From NCBI GenBank assembly GCA_020634515.1, contig JACKBL010000002.1, forward strand, positions 62,001-126,000: 64,000 nucleotides of DNA, written 5' to 3'. Below, piece by piece: positions 8,861 to 17,445 of this stretch. How positions within the stretch are numbered: position 1 is the first letter of the stretch; each line of letters starts with the position of its first letter. The translations under genes were made by a program, and so were the position numbers. A model generated the notes under the pieces. The model was not told where the DNA came from. It did not search any database and saw only the letters and a program-made list of their open reading frames with translations. The DNA is from Ardenticatenales bacterium (GTDB lineage: Bacteria; Chloroflexota; Anaerolineae; Promineifilales; Promineifilaceae).

Positions 8861-9649
8861 ATGATGGAAGTGGAGCGATTGCAAGGGTATTTGCGACATA
8901 GCGCGGCGCGGCAGTATGAGGCTGTGGCGCTGCCGGCATTCACATTCTTCTACCACGCGCCGGATTCCCTTCCCCATTTCAACTACGCCATTCCTGATAG
9001 AAACGTGACCGAAGATGCGGCAGGGGCGCTGGCGGCGCTGCGGGCAACCTGCGCGGCGCGGGGGCGCGTGCCTCGTTTGGAGTATGTGGAGGCGTTTGCG
9101 CCCCGACTGGGGGCGCGGCTTGCCGCCGCCGGTTATGCGCAGGAGGGGCGTTATCCATTGATGGTGTGTACTCCGGAGACATTGCGGGCTGCGCCACCAG
9201 TGGCGGACCTGGCGATAGTGCCAATTGGACCGGACGCGCCGCTGCCGTTGGTGCGCGGCGTGGTGACGGTGCAGCGGCGTGGCTTTGGCGCGGGAGATGA
9301 GGCGGTGAGCGATGAGGATGCGGAGCGATTTCGCCCACTGTTGACGCACAACGCGACGTTTTTGGGGCGATGGGCGGAGGAGGCGGTGTGCGTGGCTTCT
9401 TATTCGGAGCCATATGATGGGTTGGTGGAAATTGCCGGCATTGCCACCATCCCCCCCTATCGCCGCCGTGGCCTGGCCTCTGCCCTCACCGGCGCCGTCG
9501 TCACGGCGGCTTTTGCCCGCGGCGTCGTCGCCGCCTTCCTCAGCGCCGCCGACGAGCGCGCCGGGCGCATCTATCAACGGCTGGGCTTTCAGCCCTTCGC
9601 GCACTTGTTGGCCTATCGGTTGCCTGATTTACCCCCCGATGCCACGTAG
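8861..9649 (+). CDS. GNAT-family N-acetyltransferase
   Basis: A 262-residue protein. The C-terminal half holds the acetyl-CoA motif A, GIATIPPYRRRGLASALT (about residues 193-210), followed by a conserved ending RIYQRLGFQPF. The N-terminal ~120 residues look like a second, diverged GNAT-like half, as in tandem GNAT proteins. The start is at ATG 8861 or 8864, both near an AT-rich stretch without a clear ribosome binding site. The substrate is unknown. The 3' end overlaps the convergent antiporter gene by 21 bp. TGCCGGCA sites at 8931 and 9433 both coincide with a switch from G-rich to C-rich codons. Confidence 0.82.
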   Translation: MMEVERLQGYLRHSAARQYEAVALPAFTFFYHAPDSLPHFNYAIPDRNVTEDAAGALAALRATCAARGRVPRLEYVEAFAPRLGARLAAAGYAQEGRYPLMVCTPETLRAAPPVADLAIVPIGPDAPLPLVRGVVTVQRRGFGAGDEAVSDEDAERFRPLLTHNATFLGRWAEEAVCVASYSEPYDGLVEIAGIATIPPYRRRGLASALTGAVVTAAFARGVVAAFLSAADERAGRIYQRLGFQPFAHLLAYRLPDLPPDAT

Positions 9650-10642
9650 ATAGAGCAGGTACATGCCGGCAAGATAACACACAATAATCACCAACGCATC
9701 CACCTCGACTATCAGCAGCTTGCGCTCCAGGCGCGCCAGATTGCCGACCACCGCCAGACAAGTGAGCAGCACCCCCAACAGCGCCACCATCACAAAACTG
9801 GGGTCAATGGCCCCCAATAACCGTCCGGGCGTGTAAAAGAAATCCGCCACCCCCATCCCCAGCATATTGAAGACGGAAGAACCGAACAGATTGCCCACGG
9901 CCAACTCTGGCGCGCCGAGGCGCACCGCCGCCCAGGCCGCCAGCAGTTCCGGCAGCGACGTGACCAGGCTGAGCAGCGCCGTGCCCACAAAGGTGGCTCC
10001 CACGCCCGTTTCCGTGGCGATGGTCGTGCTGGCCTGCACCAGTTGCGGCACGACCAGCACCAACACCCCCGCCGCCGCCGTGAATCCTAGCAAGCCCCGG
10101 CGCAGCGAAGGAAAGCTGGGGGAGATGATGATCTCCGGTGGCTCACCAGCCGCGATGATCAACTGCCCTTCCTTTTGCACCAGCCAGACGCCGCCGAAAT
10201 AGACGGCCACGATAATCAAACTGTCTACGCCCACCCAGCCGATGGTTAATGGCAGGTTGCCCATCATGAAAATGGCCACCAGCGTCATCAGCAGGATACC
10301 CATGACGGCGGTGAGGGTTTGGGTGAGGGCAACGGAGCGCAACAGGGGAACCTGGTGGTTGAGCAGGTCAACGAGGGCCAGGAGAACGATGTTGACCATG
10401 TTGCTGCCCAGGAAATTGCCGGCAGCCAGGTCGGGGACGCCCTGCTGAAACGCGCTGATGGAGGCGATGAACTCGGGCAAGGAGGTGGCCCCGGCGAGCA
10501 GGATTGTGCCCACGAGCAGGCCGCCAAAGCGGGTGCGCACGGCGATGATGTCCGCGTATTGGGCCAGTTTGTACGCGGCGGCGACGATGATGGCGGATGT
10601 AAGGAGGAAGGTTAGAATGGGAGCAAGCATAGCAGGGTTCAA
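9629..10642 (-). CDS. Calcium/sodium antiporter, CaCA superfamily (YrbG-like)
   Basis: A 337-residue integral membrane protein with two homologous halves of about five helices each. The alpha repeats that form the ion site are clear: GATSLPEFIASISA with AGNFLGSNMVNI in half one, and VTSLPELLAAWAA with AVGNLFGSSVFNM in half two. The acidic residues after SLPE coordinate the cation in this family. It would exchange Ca2+ or K+ for Na+ or H+ across the cytoplasmic membrane. It is convergent with the GNAT gene, and the small gene 10660-11019 lies 17 bp upstream on the same strand, so it may be the last gene of the tyrA transcript. Confidence 0.9.
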   Translation of the reverse strand: MNPAMLAPILTFLLTSAIIVAAAYKLAQYADIIAVRTRFGGLLVGTILLAGATSLPEFIASISAFQQGVPDLAAGNFLGSNMVNIVLLALVDLLNHQVPLLRSVALTQTLTAVMGILLMTLVAIFMMGNLPLTIGWVGVDSLIIVAVYFGGVWLVQKEGQLIIAAGEPPEIIISPSFPSLRRGLLGFTAAAGVLVLVVPQLVQASTTIATETGVGATFVGTALLSLVTSLPELLAAWAAVRLGAPELAVGNLFGSSVFNMLGMGVADFFYTPGRLLGAIDPSFVMVALLGVLLTCLAVVGNLARLERKLLIVEVDALVIIVCYLAGMYLLYLRGIGG

Positions 10643-10659
10643 GAGGGAAGGGGGGGGTG

Positions 10660-11019
10660 TTAGTGGCTGTCGGCAATTTCGTCGGGCATTCCCCAGACGC
10701 GGGAGATGGGTAGGGCGAACATTAGCCCGGTGTGCGGCTTATTCAGGCTGCCGAGGACGTTTTCCGTGGCGGCTACGGCGGCTTCCGCCAGTTCGAGTGA
10801 GTTAATGACGGCAAACAGGGTATGATGTCCGGTCTGGGGCGCGCCGAGGAATTGGCTGAACCTGGCCATCATGGGTTGGGCCTGGGTGCGCATGAGGATG
10901 CGGTTGACGCCGGTGCTTTCCAGGATGGTGATGCCTAGAATGCCGGCATTCCGCCACGCCGCCAACACCTCATTCAACTTCCCGCTGTCATCCAAAACCA
11001 TCATTAGTAAATACATCAT
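10660..11019 (-). CDS. Small PII-like/ferredoxin-fold domain protein
   Basis: About 119 residues. The opening YLLMMVLDDSGKLNEVLAAW resembles the first strand and helix of PII-like or ACT-like domains, followed by GITILESTGVNRIL. There is no T-loop Tyr motif to call it GlnB. ATG 11019 overlaps the tyrA stop as TGATG, so translation is probably coupled to tyrA. It lies between tyrA and an ion antiporter, so a small-molecule sensor role is conceivable but unproven. Confidence 0.55.
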   Translation of the reverse strand: MMYLLMMVLDDSGKLNEVLAAWRNAGILGITILESTGVNRILMRTQAQPMMARFSQFLGAPQTGHHTLFAVINSLELAEAAVAATENVLGSLNKPHTGLMFALPISRVWGMPDEIADSH

Positions 11020-11918
11020 CAACCTCGCTCAAATCCATCCGTCGGCTCTTGATCGAGAAACGGACTTGCCTTTGCCTGTTGGTAACTTTGGTGCGCTACC
11101 TGCGCCTGAACCAGCCACGCGCGTAACGCGGCCTCGTCGCCGCGCCGCAGCAGGTCTTCCAATTGGACGAGCCTGGCCTGGAACCCGCGCAGTTGTTGCA
11201 GCACGGCGGCGCGGTTGGTAAGCAGAATATCGAGCATCACGTCGGGATTTGTGCCGGCAATTCTCGTTGTATCCCGCAGCCCCGACGCACTCACCGGCCA
11301 CACCCGCCGCTCCACCATCGCCGCCGCCGCCGCCTGTCGCATCAACGCCGCCGCCGCCAGATACGGAAGATGGCTGGTGACGGCCACAACGCCATCATGC
11401 GCAGCCGCCGCCATGGGCAGCGCCCGTGCCCCAATCCAAGTCACCACCTGCGCCGCGGTTTCCGCCATTGCCCCCGTCGTCCGCGCCGTCTCGCAAAGCA
11501 CAAACGTCTGCCCCCGGAACAGGTCCGGCGTGGCCGCGGCAAAGCCCGCCGTCTCCTTGCCGCACATCGGATGCCCACCTATCGCCGCGAACGCGGGGGG
11601 CAATTCATCCATCGCCGCGCAAATGGTCCCCTTCGTGCTACCCAGGTCTAGCGCCTGGCAGCCCTCAGGTCGCGCCCGCGGCAGATCCGCCAGCAGGTGC
11701 AGAATCGCCCGCACCGGCGTCGCCAAAACCACCAGGTCCGCCGACTGCACCCCGGCCGCAAAATCCGTCGTCCCCGCGTCAATCACCCCCGCCGCCAGCG
11801 CCGCCGCCACCGTCTCCTCATCCCGGTCCACCCCCACCAACGCGGACACATGCGGCCGCAGCGCCCACGCCAGCGAACCGCCCATCAGTCCCAACCCGAC
11901 AATACAAATGCGTGACAC
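11019..11918 (-). CDS. tyrA: Prephenate dehydrogenase (tyrosine biosynthesis)
   Basis: A ~300-residue NAD(P)-dependent dehydrogenase converting prephenate to 4-hydroxyphenylpyruvate. The Rossmann motif ICIVGLGLMGGSLA opens the protein, and GGHPMCGKETAG is the conserved substrate-site block with the catalytic-region His. I start at GTG 11918 because AAGGA lies about 8 nt upstream and the family usually begins just before the Rossmann strand; ATG 11951 in the same frame has no ribosome binding site. There is no ACT or chorismate mutase domain, so it is monofunctional. The following small gene overlaps its stop. TGCCGGCA at 11252 marks a clear G-rich to C-rich switch. Confidence 0.88.
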   Translation of the reverse strand: MSRICIVGLGLMGGSLAWALRPHVSALVGVDRDEETVAAALAAGVIDAGTTDFAAGVQSADLVVLATPVRAILHLLADLPRARPEGCQALDLGSTKGTICAAMDELPPAFAAIGGHPMCGKETAGFAAATPDLFRGQTFVLCETARTTGAMAETAAQVVTWIGARALPMAAAAHDGVVAVTSHLPYLAAAALMRQAAAAAMVERRVWPVSASGLRDTTRIAGTNPDVMLDILLTNRAAVLQQLRGFQARLVQLEDLLRRGDEAALRAWLVQAQVAHQSYQQAKASPFLDQEPTDGFERG

Positions 11919-11952
11919 AATCCGTGTTCCTTCTGTTAGCTCGTGCGGCACG

Positions 11953-12762
11953 TTATTCGTGGTTGGGCAGAAACTGAGCCAAGGGCACTGAATTGACCAC
12001 CTGAGTCAGATATGCCCCAACTTCAGCGCGTGGCATTTTGACTAATGGATGCTCAAACCCCATCCTTTCGTTAAGAATTCTGGCCACCTCTTGCGGCCAG
12101 TACGCCATGCTCATCTGCACAATATCCCCGTCAGCCCGACGCGCCAGGGTTTGTATTTTGCTGCCGCGAGCTATCCTATCAACGATGATGATCGTAGCCA
12201 TGTACCACGTTGATCTGCCAAGCTCAATTTCTCTGGCAAAACGTGTCACCTTGTCCAGTGAGATTTCTGGATTTCCTCTGCCAATAAAGCCAATATCAAA
12301 ACGCGCCCCTTTTCCCGCTTCCCATAGCGCTGTCGCATCGCTTTCTCGGCGTTCTCCTTGTGAAGATAGCCAGAACTCTCGTTGGAAACTGATGGCGCCG
12401 TCTGTTCCTGTATAGGTAAAACCCAAAATATGTAGCAAAGAGCCAAGAACCAGACGCTCAAACAATTTGCCATAAACTGACTTTTCAGATCCGCGTATCG
12501 TCAACGTTTGCGCGCCAACCATTCCCAGAAGATAGAGGATAAACTTCCAATTCAAGTCAGCAACCGCCCTCTGATTCAGGACTATTTTGCCGTCAAGGAT
12601 ACCGTGTTGGGAGATTATCTCGCTAATGACATCATCATAGACCAATTCGTACTGCTTGCGATACTGAGCGAGCTGATTAGTATCGTCACGCAATACGTTC
12701 TGTGAAGCTTTGTCGGTCAGACCCAAGACCCACTGAGCCAGCCATCGCTCCCCTTTTGACAA
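11953..12762 (-). CDS. Candidate type II restriction endonuclease
   Basis: A 269-residue protein with no strong family match that I can recall. It sits two genes downstream of a TSPPY DNA methyltransferase on the same strand, which is the usual arrangement of a type II system. A possible PD-(D/E)XK-like core is RESDATALWE then ARFDIGFIGRG with a following basic/acidic helix (KVTRFAREIE), but this is a weak reading. The start is TTG 12762, right behind the stop of the small gene upstream with AAGGA nearby, so it is translationally coupled or part of the same original frame set. It lacks TGCCGGCA and is poorer in G+C than its flanks, suggesting transfer. Confidence 0.5.
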   Translation of the reverse strand: MSKGERWLAQWVLGLTDKASQNVLRDDTNQLAQYRKQYELVYDDVISEIISQHGILDGKIVLNQRAVADLNWKFILYLLGMVGAQTLTIRGSEKSVYGKLFERLVLGSLLHILGFTYTGTDGAISFQREFWLSSQGERRESDATALWEAGKGARFDIGFIGRGNPEISLDKVTRFAREIELGRSTWYMATIIIVDRIARGSKIQTLARRADGDIVQMSMAYWPQEVARILNERMGFEHPLVKMPRAEVGAYLTQVVNSVPLAQFLPNHE

Positions 12763-12768
12763 CTTTCC

Positions 12769-13062
12769 TTACGCCAGGATTCTTGCCGCGATTTCCGGAA
12801 GCCTTTCAATGAAGTCGGCTTGAATGGAAATCCCTTTAACCATCATGCGCACCGTGGCCGCATTCAATAAAGCCAGTCGGCGGCGGGTGAGCATTTCAGT
12901 GGAATCTCTCAGGTTATGACCAGACAGCACATCAAGAACAACAGAGCGCGCAACCTCGATACCTATTTTCTTGATTAGCTCCGAGCCACTTGTGACCAGC
13001 AGGGTTTGTGTTTCCTCATCCAGGAGTTCAACGAAACTAGTGACATAATTGTTGTCAGTCAT
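12769..13062 (-). CDS. Small protein between methyltransferase and candidate nuclease
   Basis: 97 residues, helical in appearance, no recognised domain and no helix-turn-helix that would make it a C-protein. It starts 11 bp after the methyltransferase stop and ends 6 bp before the TTG start of the candidate nuclease. It could be a separate nuclease subunit, or the N-terminal part of the nuclease separated by a frameshift; together they would make about 366 residues, a common type II enzyme size. I cannot decide between these. Confidence 0.45.
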   Translation of the reverse strand: MTDNNYVTSFVELLDEETQTLLVTSGSELIKKIGIEVARSVVLDVLSGHNLRDSTEMLTRRRLALLNAATVRMMVKGISIQADFIERLPEIAARILA

Positions 13063-13073
13063 ATGGCTTTCTT

Positions 13074-14291
13074 CTACACCAAAATATCATCAACGGATAT
13101 GGGGGAGCAATTAACGCAAAGGACATCCGCGGCATCTTCCCCCAGCCATTTTTTGGCACGTTCCCGCATGATGTTAATGTACTCAGGCTCTTTTTCTACC
13201 AGAACGAATCGCCTTTTCAATTTGGTAGCAGCCAACCCCACGGTCCCGGAACCGGCGAATGGGTCCAGAACGACGTCATCTATGAATGAATAGTAGGTGA
13301 TCACTCTTGCCGCCAACGCTTCTGGGAATACGGCGGGATGTTCCGTGTCATAGGTCGGGGTTATTTCCCATATGTTTGTTTTCTCGTAATCATCGGAGAT
13401 TTTGGATGCCTTTACAGTCTCCTGATCAGGGTGGGAACGGATATTCCAGTCAATCAACCGTCGTGTATGCTTGCGATAGACGAGGACATATTCCGTTACC
13501 GGTACGGGTTTATATTGCAAAGGGTTCCTATCGGCGGCAAACCGCCGACCCCGTCCTGTTGCCCACCCCGCTCCTTCTGGCTTTACCCAGATGATGTCGT
13601 CTATGAAGTCAAAACCTTCTTCTATAAACAGCCTGTGCATATCAAATGGCACGGCAAGCCTTTTTGAGGATTCGCTTCGATTGGCACGTCGGACAAGAAC
13701 GGGGGATATATTGATGACAAAAAACCGTCCTTCATTTAGTACTCTGTGGCACGCCTGGATAACTTGTTTCATTTTTAGCAGATATTCTTCGTAGGAAATG
13801 TAATCCTCGTATTCCGGGCGGGCATTGAAGTAAGGGGGGGAAGTAAAGATGAGGTCAACGGATTCCGCGGGGAAATCCTGCAAAATCTGTTCGGCGGCGC
13901 CACAGGCAATGGTATTACGCAGATTGGATGGGCGGTACGTTTTTTTCTTAGGCGATTGTTTCTTCTTTTTTGTCTTACGCTTGAGCAATCGCGTCTCCAG
14001 AACATCTGGAGAGGTGGATTTTTCTCTTAGTAGCAACGAGGTATAAGCGTCAATGACAACCTCCCCGACTCTTTCGTGCGTGTCCTGACTTAAGAGTGGC
14101 ACTCGCCAGAAGTGGTAGCGGTCATCAATTTCGGGCAAGCCTAAACTGATTGCCTGGCTCAGGTCTATGCTTTCGAGCCAGGTTCTGGTGACTTTTCGGG
14201 CATCCTGCACATTGAGGACGTTATATTTGCGTTTTTCGGCAACGCTATCTTTCAAATCCAATGCTTCTATGTTGGACGATTTGTCGTTCAT
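13074..14291 (-). CDS. Type II DNA methyltransferase, N4-cytosine/N6-adenine (TSPPY) class
   Basis: A 405-residue SAM-dependent DNA methyltransferase. The catalytic motif IV is LIFTSPPY (TSPPY about residues 150-154) and the SAM motif DPFAGSGT follows at about 343-350, so the order is the beta class. S/TSPPY is commonest in N4-methylcytosine enzymes but also occurs in N6-adenine enzymes. A long N-terminal region (1-120) with a Lys-rich linker (KRKTKKKKQSPKKK) precedes the catalytic domain and might carry target recognition. It heads a three-gene operon with the candidate nuclease. A perfect inverted repeat 17 bp before its ATG suggests autoregulation. The recognition sequence cannot be deduced. 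Confidence 0.88.
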   Translation of the reverse strand: MNDKSSNIEALDLKDSVAEKRKYNVLNVQDARKVTRTWLESIDLSQAISLGLPEIDDRYHFWRVPLLSQDTHERVGEVVIDAYTSLLLREKSTSPDVLETRLLKRKTKKKKQSPKKKTYRPSNLRNTIACGAAEQILQDFPAESVDLIFTSPPYFNARPEYEDYISYEEYLLKMKQVIQACHRVLNEGRFFVINISPVLVRRANRSESSKRLAVPFDMHRLFIEEGFDFIDDIIWVKPEGAGWATGRGRRFAADRNPLQYKPVPVTEYVLVYRKHTRRLIDWNIRSHPDQETVKASKISDDYEKTNIWEITPTYDTEHPAVFPEALAARVITYYSFIDDVVLDPFAGSGTVGLAATKLKRRFVLVEKEPEYINIMRERAKKWLGEDAADVLCVNCSPISVDDILV

Positions 14292-14308
14292 GGTTCAATG
14301 ATGCCTGA

Positions 14309-14328
14309 TTTCGCAACTGTTTGCGAAA
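14309..14328. promoter_or_regulatory. Perfect inverted repeat upstream of the methyltransferase operon (operator candidate)
   Basis: Arms TTTCGCAA (14309-14316) and TTGCGAAA (14321-14328) flank a 4-bp CTGT spacer, 17 bp upstream of the methyltransferase ATG at 14291. Type II systems often repress themselves through a palindrome at the operon promoter, bound by the methyltransferase N-terminus or a C-protein. Which protein would bind here is unknown. Confidence 0.6.
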
Positions 14329-14348
14329 GGTTTGAATGGAGGGTGTGT

Positions 14349-16040
14349 TTATGACAGTAAATCATACGACACCAGCGGTTTTTGGCGGGGCGTGAATTGC
14401 GCGGCGGCGTGGGCCAGGCGCAGCAGCAGCCGTTCTTGCCAGGGATGCCCCATGGCCTGGCAGCCAATGGGCATGCCATGCCGGTCGTATCCGGCGGGGA
14501 AGGTGATGGCGGGCAGCCCGGTGAGGTTGCCGATGAAGGCGTAGCGCATCAGTTCCGTGAGCAGATTCAGGTCGGATTCCCCATCGGGGAGGGCGTCGGC
14601 GGGGATGGGCGGCGCGGGCATGGCCGTGGTGGGCGTGATGATGGCGTCTACCTGCGCCAGGGCGGCGCGCATATGGCCGATGGCACGGGTGCGCATTTGT
14701 TGCGCTTGCACGTAATCCCGGTTGGTGAAGAGGCGGGTGAGGGCCAGATTGATACGAACGTCCAGGCCAAAATCGCGGCGGTGTTGGTCGTAGTAGGGCT
14801 GCATGCCGGTGAGCATTTCGGAAGCGATGGTGATGACGTGGGCGATGCGGGCCAGGTTGAGTTCGGGGATGGTGATTTCGCGTATGGTCGCGCCCTGGGT
14901 ACGGAAGCCGTCTAGCGTTTGCCGGCATGTGGCGACCGTCTCCGGCGTAGCATGTTCAAACCAGGGCGGAAAAATGCCCAGCGTGACAGCGTGCAGGTCG
15001 GTGTTGTCCCAACCGGCGATGTCTGGCTGCGGTTGGGCCAGAGAGTGCGGATCGCGGCTGTCGGCTCCGGCAATGAGGGCGTAGCAGAGGGCGGCGTCTT
15101 CGGCGGTGGCCGCCAGCGGTCCCAAATGGGCTACCGTCCAATCCAGCGGCGCCGCCCCATACTCGCTGACGCGGCCAAACGTGGACTTGAGACCGACGAG
15201 GCCGCAAAGGGCCGCGGGAATGCGAATGGAACCACCGCCATCCGCGCCGATGGCCACGGGGCAGAGTCCGGCGGCCACGGCGGCGGCGGAGCCGCTGGAG
15301 CTCCCGCCGGTATAATGCGCCGGGTTGTATGGGTTGCGGGCGAAGCCGTGATGCGGGTTGAGGCCGGTGGGCACGATGCCGATTTCGTGCATGTTGGCTT
15401 TGCCGATGAGGAGTGCGCCGGCGGCGCGCAGGCGGGCGACAACGGTGCTGTCTTCTGTGGCCGGGCGCTGGCCGAGGAAGCGCGTGCCCACGGTGGTAGG
15501 GTAGGGAACCATGTCCACTTCGTCCTTGACGGCCACGGGCACGCCATCAAAGAGGCTGAGAGGTTGCCCTTGCGCCCAGCGGCGGGTGGCGGCTTCCGCC
15601 TGCGCCATGAGGTCCGCTTCGTTGGTGGCGATGAAGATGTGCAGCGGGGGGTGCTGCTGCTCGCTGGCGGCGATGGCCTGCCAGAGGCGGGCGGCGACGG
15701 CGGTGGGGGTTGTCTCGCCTGCGCGGTACGCCTTCGCGTAGTCACGAACTGAAGAGAAGGGGGAAGCGGTGGGGACGTGGGCAAGGTGGGGGGCGAGGGG
15801 CGGCGGCGGGGCGTCGGGTGGCGCAGAGGGGGCGGCGAAGGGATGGTGGGGGTAGTAGGTGGGGGGTTCGTTGATGGGGGTGGCGCGGAAGTGGGTGATG
15901 CCGGCATCCCGCAACAACCGTCCTCCCAACACCCAGCGCGTGCGCGGATTCTCCAGCATTTCCGCCAGCAGGCGCAAAGCCCTACCCGTCATGCGGGGAA
16001 GATTAACGGATTCCAGATCATACACAGCATTCTGCGACAT
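14349..16040 (-). CDS. Amidase-signature-family hydrolase
   Basis: About 563 residues. The amidase signature is complete: catalytic Lys in GVPVAVKDE, the cis-Ser and nucleophile Ser in TGGSSSGSAAAVAAG, and the closing GADGGGSIRIPAALCG block. Start ATG 16040 is preferred because AGGAG lies 6 nt upstream; ATG 16055 is alternative. The first ~130 residues form an extra domain ending in a Pro/Ala-rich linker, longer than in GatA. It therefore is probably not the glutamyl-tRNA amidotransferase subunit but a general amide hydrolase, perhaps of the allophanate or aryl-acylamidase kind. It stands alone, with no gatB or gatC nearby. TGCCGGCA at 15899 sits at a G-rich to C-rich switch. Confidence 0.87.
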   Translation of the reverse strand: MSQNAVYDLESVNLPRMTGRALRLLAEMLENPRTRWVLGGRLLRDAGITHFRATPINEPPTYYPHHPFAAPSAPPDAPPPPLAPHLAHVPTASPFSSVRDYAKAYRAGETTPTAVAARLWQAIAASEQQHPPLHIFIATNEADLMAQAEAATRRWAQGQPLSLFDGVPVAVKDEVDMVPYPTTVGTRFLGQRPATEDSTVVARLRAAGALLIGKANMHEIGIVPTGLNPHHGFARNPYNPAHYTGGSSSGSAAAVAAGLCPVAIGADGGGSIRIPAALCGLVGLKSTFGRVSEYGAAPLDWTVAHLGPLAATAEDAALCYALIAGADSRDPHSLAQPQPDIAGWDNTDLHAVTLGIFPPWFEHATPETVATCRQTLDGFRTQGATIREITIPELNLARIAHVITIASEMLTGMQPYYDQHRRDFGLDVRINLALTRLFTNRDYVQAQQMRTRAIGHMRAALAQVDAIITPTTAMPAPPIPADALPDGESDLNLLTELMRYAFIGNLTGLPAITFPAGYDRHGMPIGCQAMGHPWQERLLLRLAHAAAQFTPRQKPLVSYDLLS

Positions 16041-16144
16041 GAGAAACTCCTGCAAAAATAGGATGCGGATAAACGCGGATTAAAAAAATCTGCGTCATCT
16101 GCGCAATCTGTGATGATGTTTTCACTGATAAACGGTGACTCTAC

Positions 16145-16230
16145 TGAAAAAAGGCCAAAAACCGGGTTTTTACACATGAACCACTCTGGTAATTTCGGCC
16201 GGACACTCGAAAAACCCGGTTTTTTCAGTG
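16145..16230. repeat. CCGGGTTTTT-type hairpin repeat, intergenic between divergent genes
   Basis: AAAAACCGGGTTTTT (about 16157-16171) and its complement GAAAAACCCGGTTTTTT (about 16210-16226) form an inverted pair inside a larger imperfect palindrome with CTGAAAAAA and TTTTTTCAG outer arms. The same core recurs at 45338-45402 and 50048-50078. Lying between two gene starts, it is not a terminator. The rest of 16041-16341 holds only low-complexity sequence and the -10 box of the next gene. Confidence 0.75.
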
Positions 16231-16326
16231 ACAAGCAAGTGAGTTGTTCGTTGATGTCGGTCGTCGTTTATGGATTTGTGTCAAGATTGTTGCCCGCGCG
16301 CGTTTTTCGATTCGCCGCCGACACAT

Positions 16327-16332
16327 TATAAT
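16327..16332 (+). promoter_or_regulatory. TATAAT box giving a leaderless start for the flippase-like gene
   Basis: TATAAT ends nine bases before ATG 16342 and no ribosome binding site is visible, so the transcript probably begins at the start codon. There is no convincing -35 hexamer. This matches the arrangement at lepA and higB. Confidence 0.45.
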
Positions 16333-16341
16333 CCCGCCGTC

Positions 16342-17355
16342 ATGGAAAGTACCACCCGTTCGCAGTCCATTCGCGCCTGGATTGGCATTCTCATCAGTCT
16401 GCTGTGCCTGGCGGCGATATTTCTATTCATCAACCCCGCGCAAATCTGGCAGGCGCTGCTGACGGCGGATTATGGCTACTTGCTGCTCAGCGGCGTGGCC
16501 TTCATCGTTTTTATGCTGTTGCGGGCGGTGCGCTGGCGTTTTATGCTGGCGCGACAGGTAAGCTATGGACAGGTTTTTCACATCCAGAATATTGGCTACA
16601 TGCTGACCAATTTGCTGCCGCTGCGCATCGGTGACGTGGCGCGCGCGGTGTTGATTGGCGGTGTGCCGCCGGTGACGATCCCCCAGGGGGTGAGTACGAT
16701 GGTGGTGGAGCGGGTGCTGGACCTGCTGTTTATGGTGACGCTGCTCCCGTTGACGCTGTCCCAGGTGGGGACGGTTTCCGCGGAGGTACGGGCGATTGGG
16801 TTGAGTGCCGGCATTCTGGCCATCACCGCTACCTTCATCCTCATCCTCGCCGCCAACCAACGCCGGCGCGTCACCCGCCTCACGGACGCCATCTTGTTGC
16901 GCATTCCCTTCCTCCGCGCCGACACCTGGAATCGCCGCATCGACGACCTGCTCATCGGTCTCAACAGCCTCAGCCGCTGGCGCGACGCCCTCATCCTCCT
17001 CAGCCTCAGCATCCTCGTCTGGCTGCCCGTCATCTTCGCCTACTACTGCGGGCTGCTTGCCGTCCACTTGCAACCAACCTGGGCCATGGCCGGTTTTGTC
17101 GTCTGCGCCGCCGCCCTCAGCATAGCTGCCCCCTCCTCGCCAGGGCAAGTCGGCGTCTACCACGCCGGCGTCATCGCCGCCCTGACGCAAGTGCTGGTGC
17201 AGCCGGAAGCACAATCCGCCAGTTTTGCTTTTCTCTACCACGCCATGACGTTCGTCCTCAACGTCCTTCTGGGCATCATCGGCCTGCGCTTTGTCGGCGC
17301 AACACTGGATAACGTGGTACACATGACGCGCCGACTGCGAAACAAGCGTGTATAA
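16342..17355 (+). CDS. LPG-synthase-like integral membrane protein (UPF0104, flippase-like domain)
   Basis: A 337-residue protein with about eight to nine membrane segments. Conserved family motifs are present: RAVRWRFMLARQV, the loop NLLPLRIGDVARAVLI, and the later APSSPGQVGVYHAG. This domain is shared with the membrane half of MprF lysylphosphatidylglycerol synthase and with many stand-alone proteins near glycosyltransferases, where lipid flipping or export is suspected. The start follows a TATAAT box directly; the longer open frame from 16270 lacks family similarity. A GT4 glycosyltransferase follows 90 bp downstream on the same strand, supporting a role in glycolipid or polysaccharide assembly. 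Confidence 0.85.
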   Translation: MESTTRSQSIRAWIGILISLLCLAAIFLFINPAQIWQALLTADYGYLLLSGVAFIVFMLLRAVRWRFMLARQVSYGQVFHIQNIGYMLTNLLPLRIGDVARAVLIGGVPPVTIPQGVSTMVVERVLDLLFMVTLLPLTLSQVGTVSAEVRAIGLSAGILAITATFILILAANQRRRVTRLTDAILLRIPFLRADTWNRRIDDLLIGLNSLSRWRDALILLSLSILVWLPVIFAYYCGLLAVHLQPTWAMAGFVVCAAALSIAAPSSPGQVGVYHAGVIAALTQVLVQPEAQSASFAFLYHAMTFVLNVLLGIIGLRFVGATLDNVVHMTRRLRNKRV

Positions 17356-17445
17356 AACGTAGATGGATGAACACTGCGCCAACATAGGCGCATCGACCCA
17401 CCGCAAATGGTCGCTTTCGCGGCGGGAACTGCCTGGCAAATCTGC

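Noticed and set aside
12763..12768. Calling 11953-13062 a single frameshifted nuclease gene
   Set aside because: A plausible TTG start with AAGGA nearby follows the upstream stop, so two coupled genes are equally possible; left undecided.
11953..14291. The local methyltransferase might target TGCCGGCA and explain its frequency
   Set aside because: The island itself lacks the motif and appears recently acquired, while the motif is old and widespread. Nothing in the enzyme shows its recognition site.
14919..15752. Long open frame on the + strand opposite the amidase gene, and similar ones at 4063-5481, 6413-7387, 17455-18672 and 33916-35829
   Set aside because: They mirror strongly coding genes on the other strand, have low-complexity or implausible protein sequence and no RBS. 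They result from the codon bias.
16145..16230. CCGGGTTTTT hairpins as intrinsic terminators
   Set aside because: Two of the three copies lie between divergent gene starts, and the third lies within coding sequence, so termination cannot be their common role.
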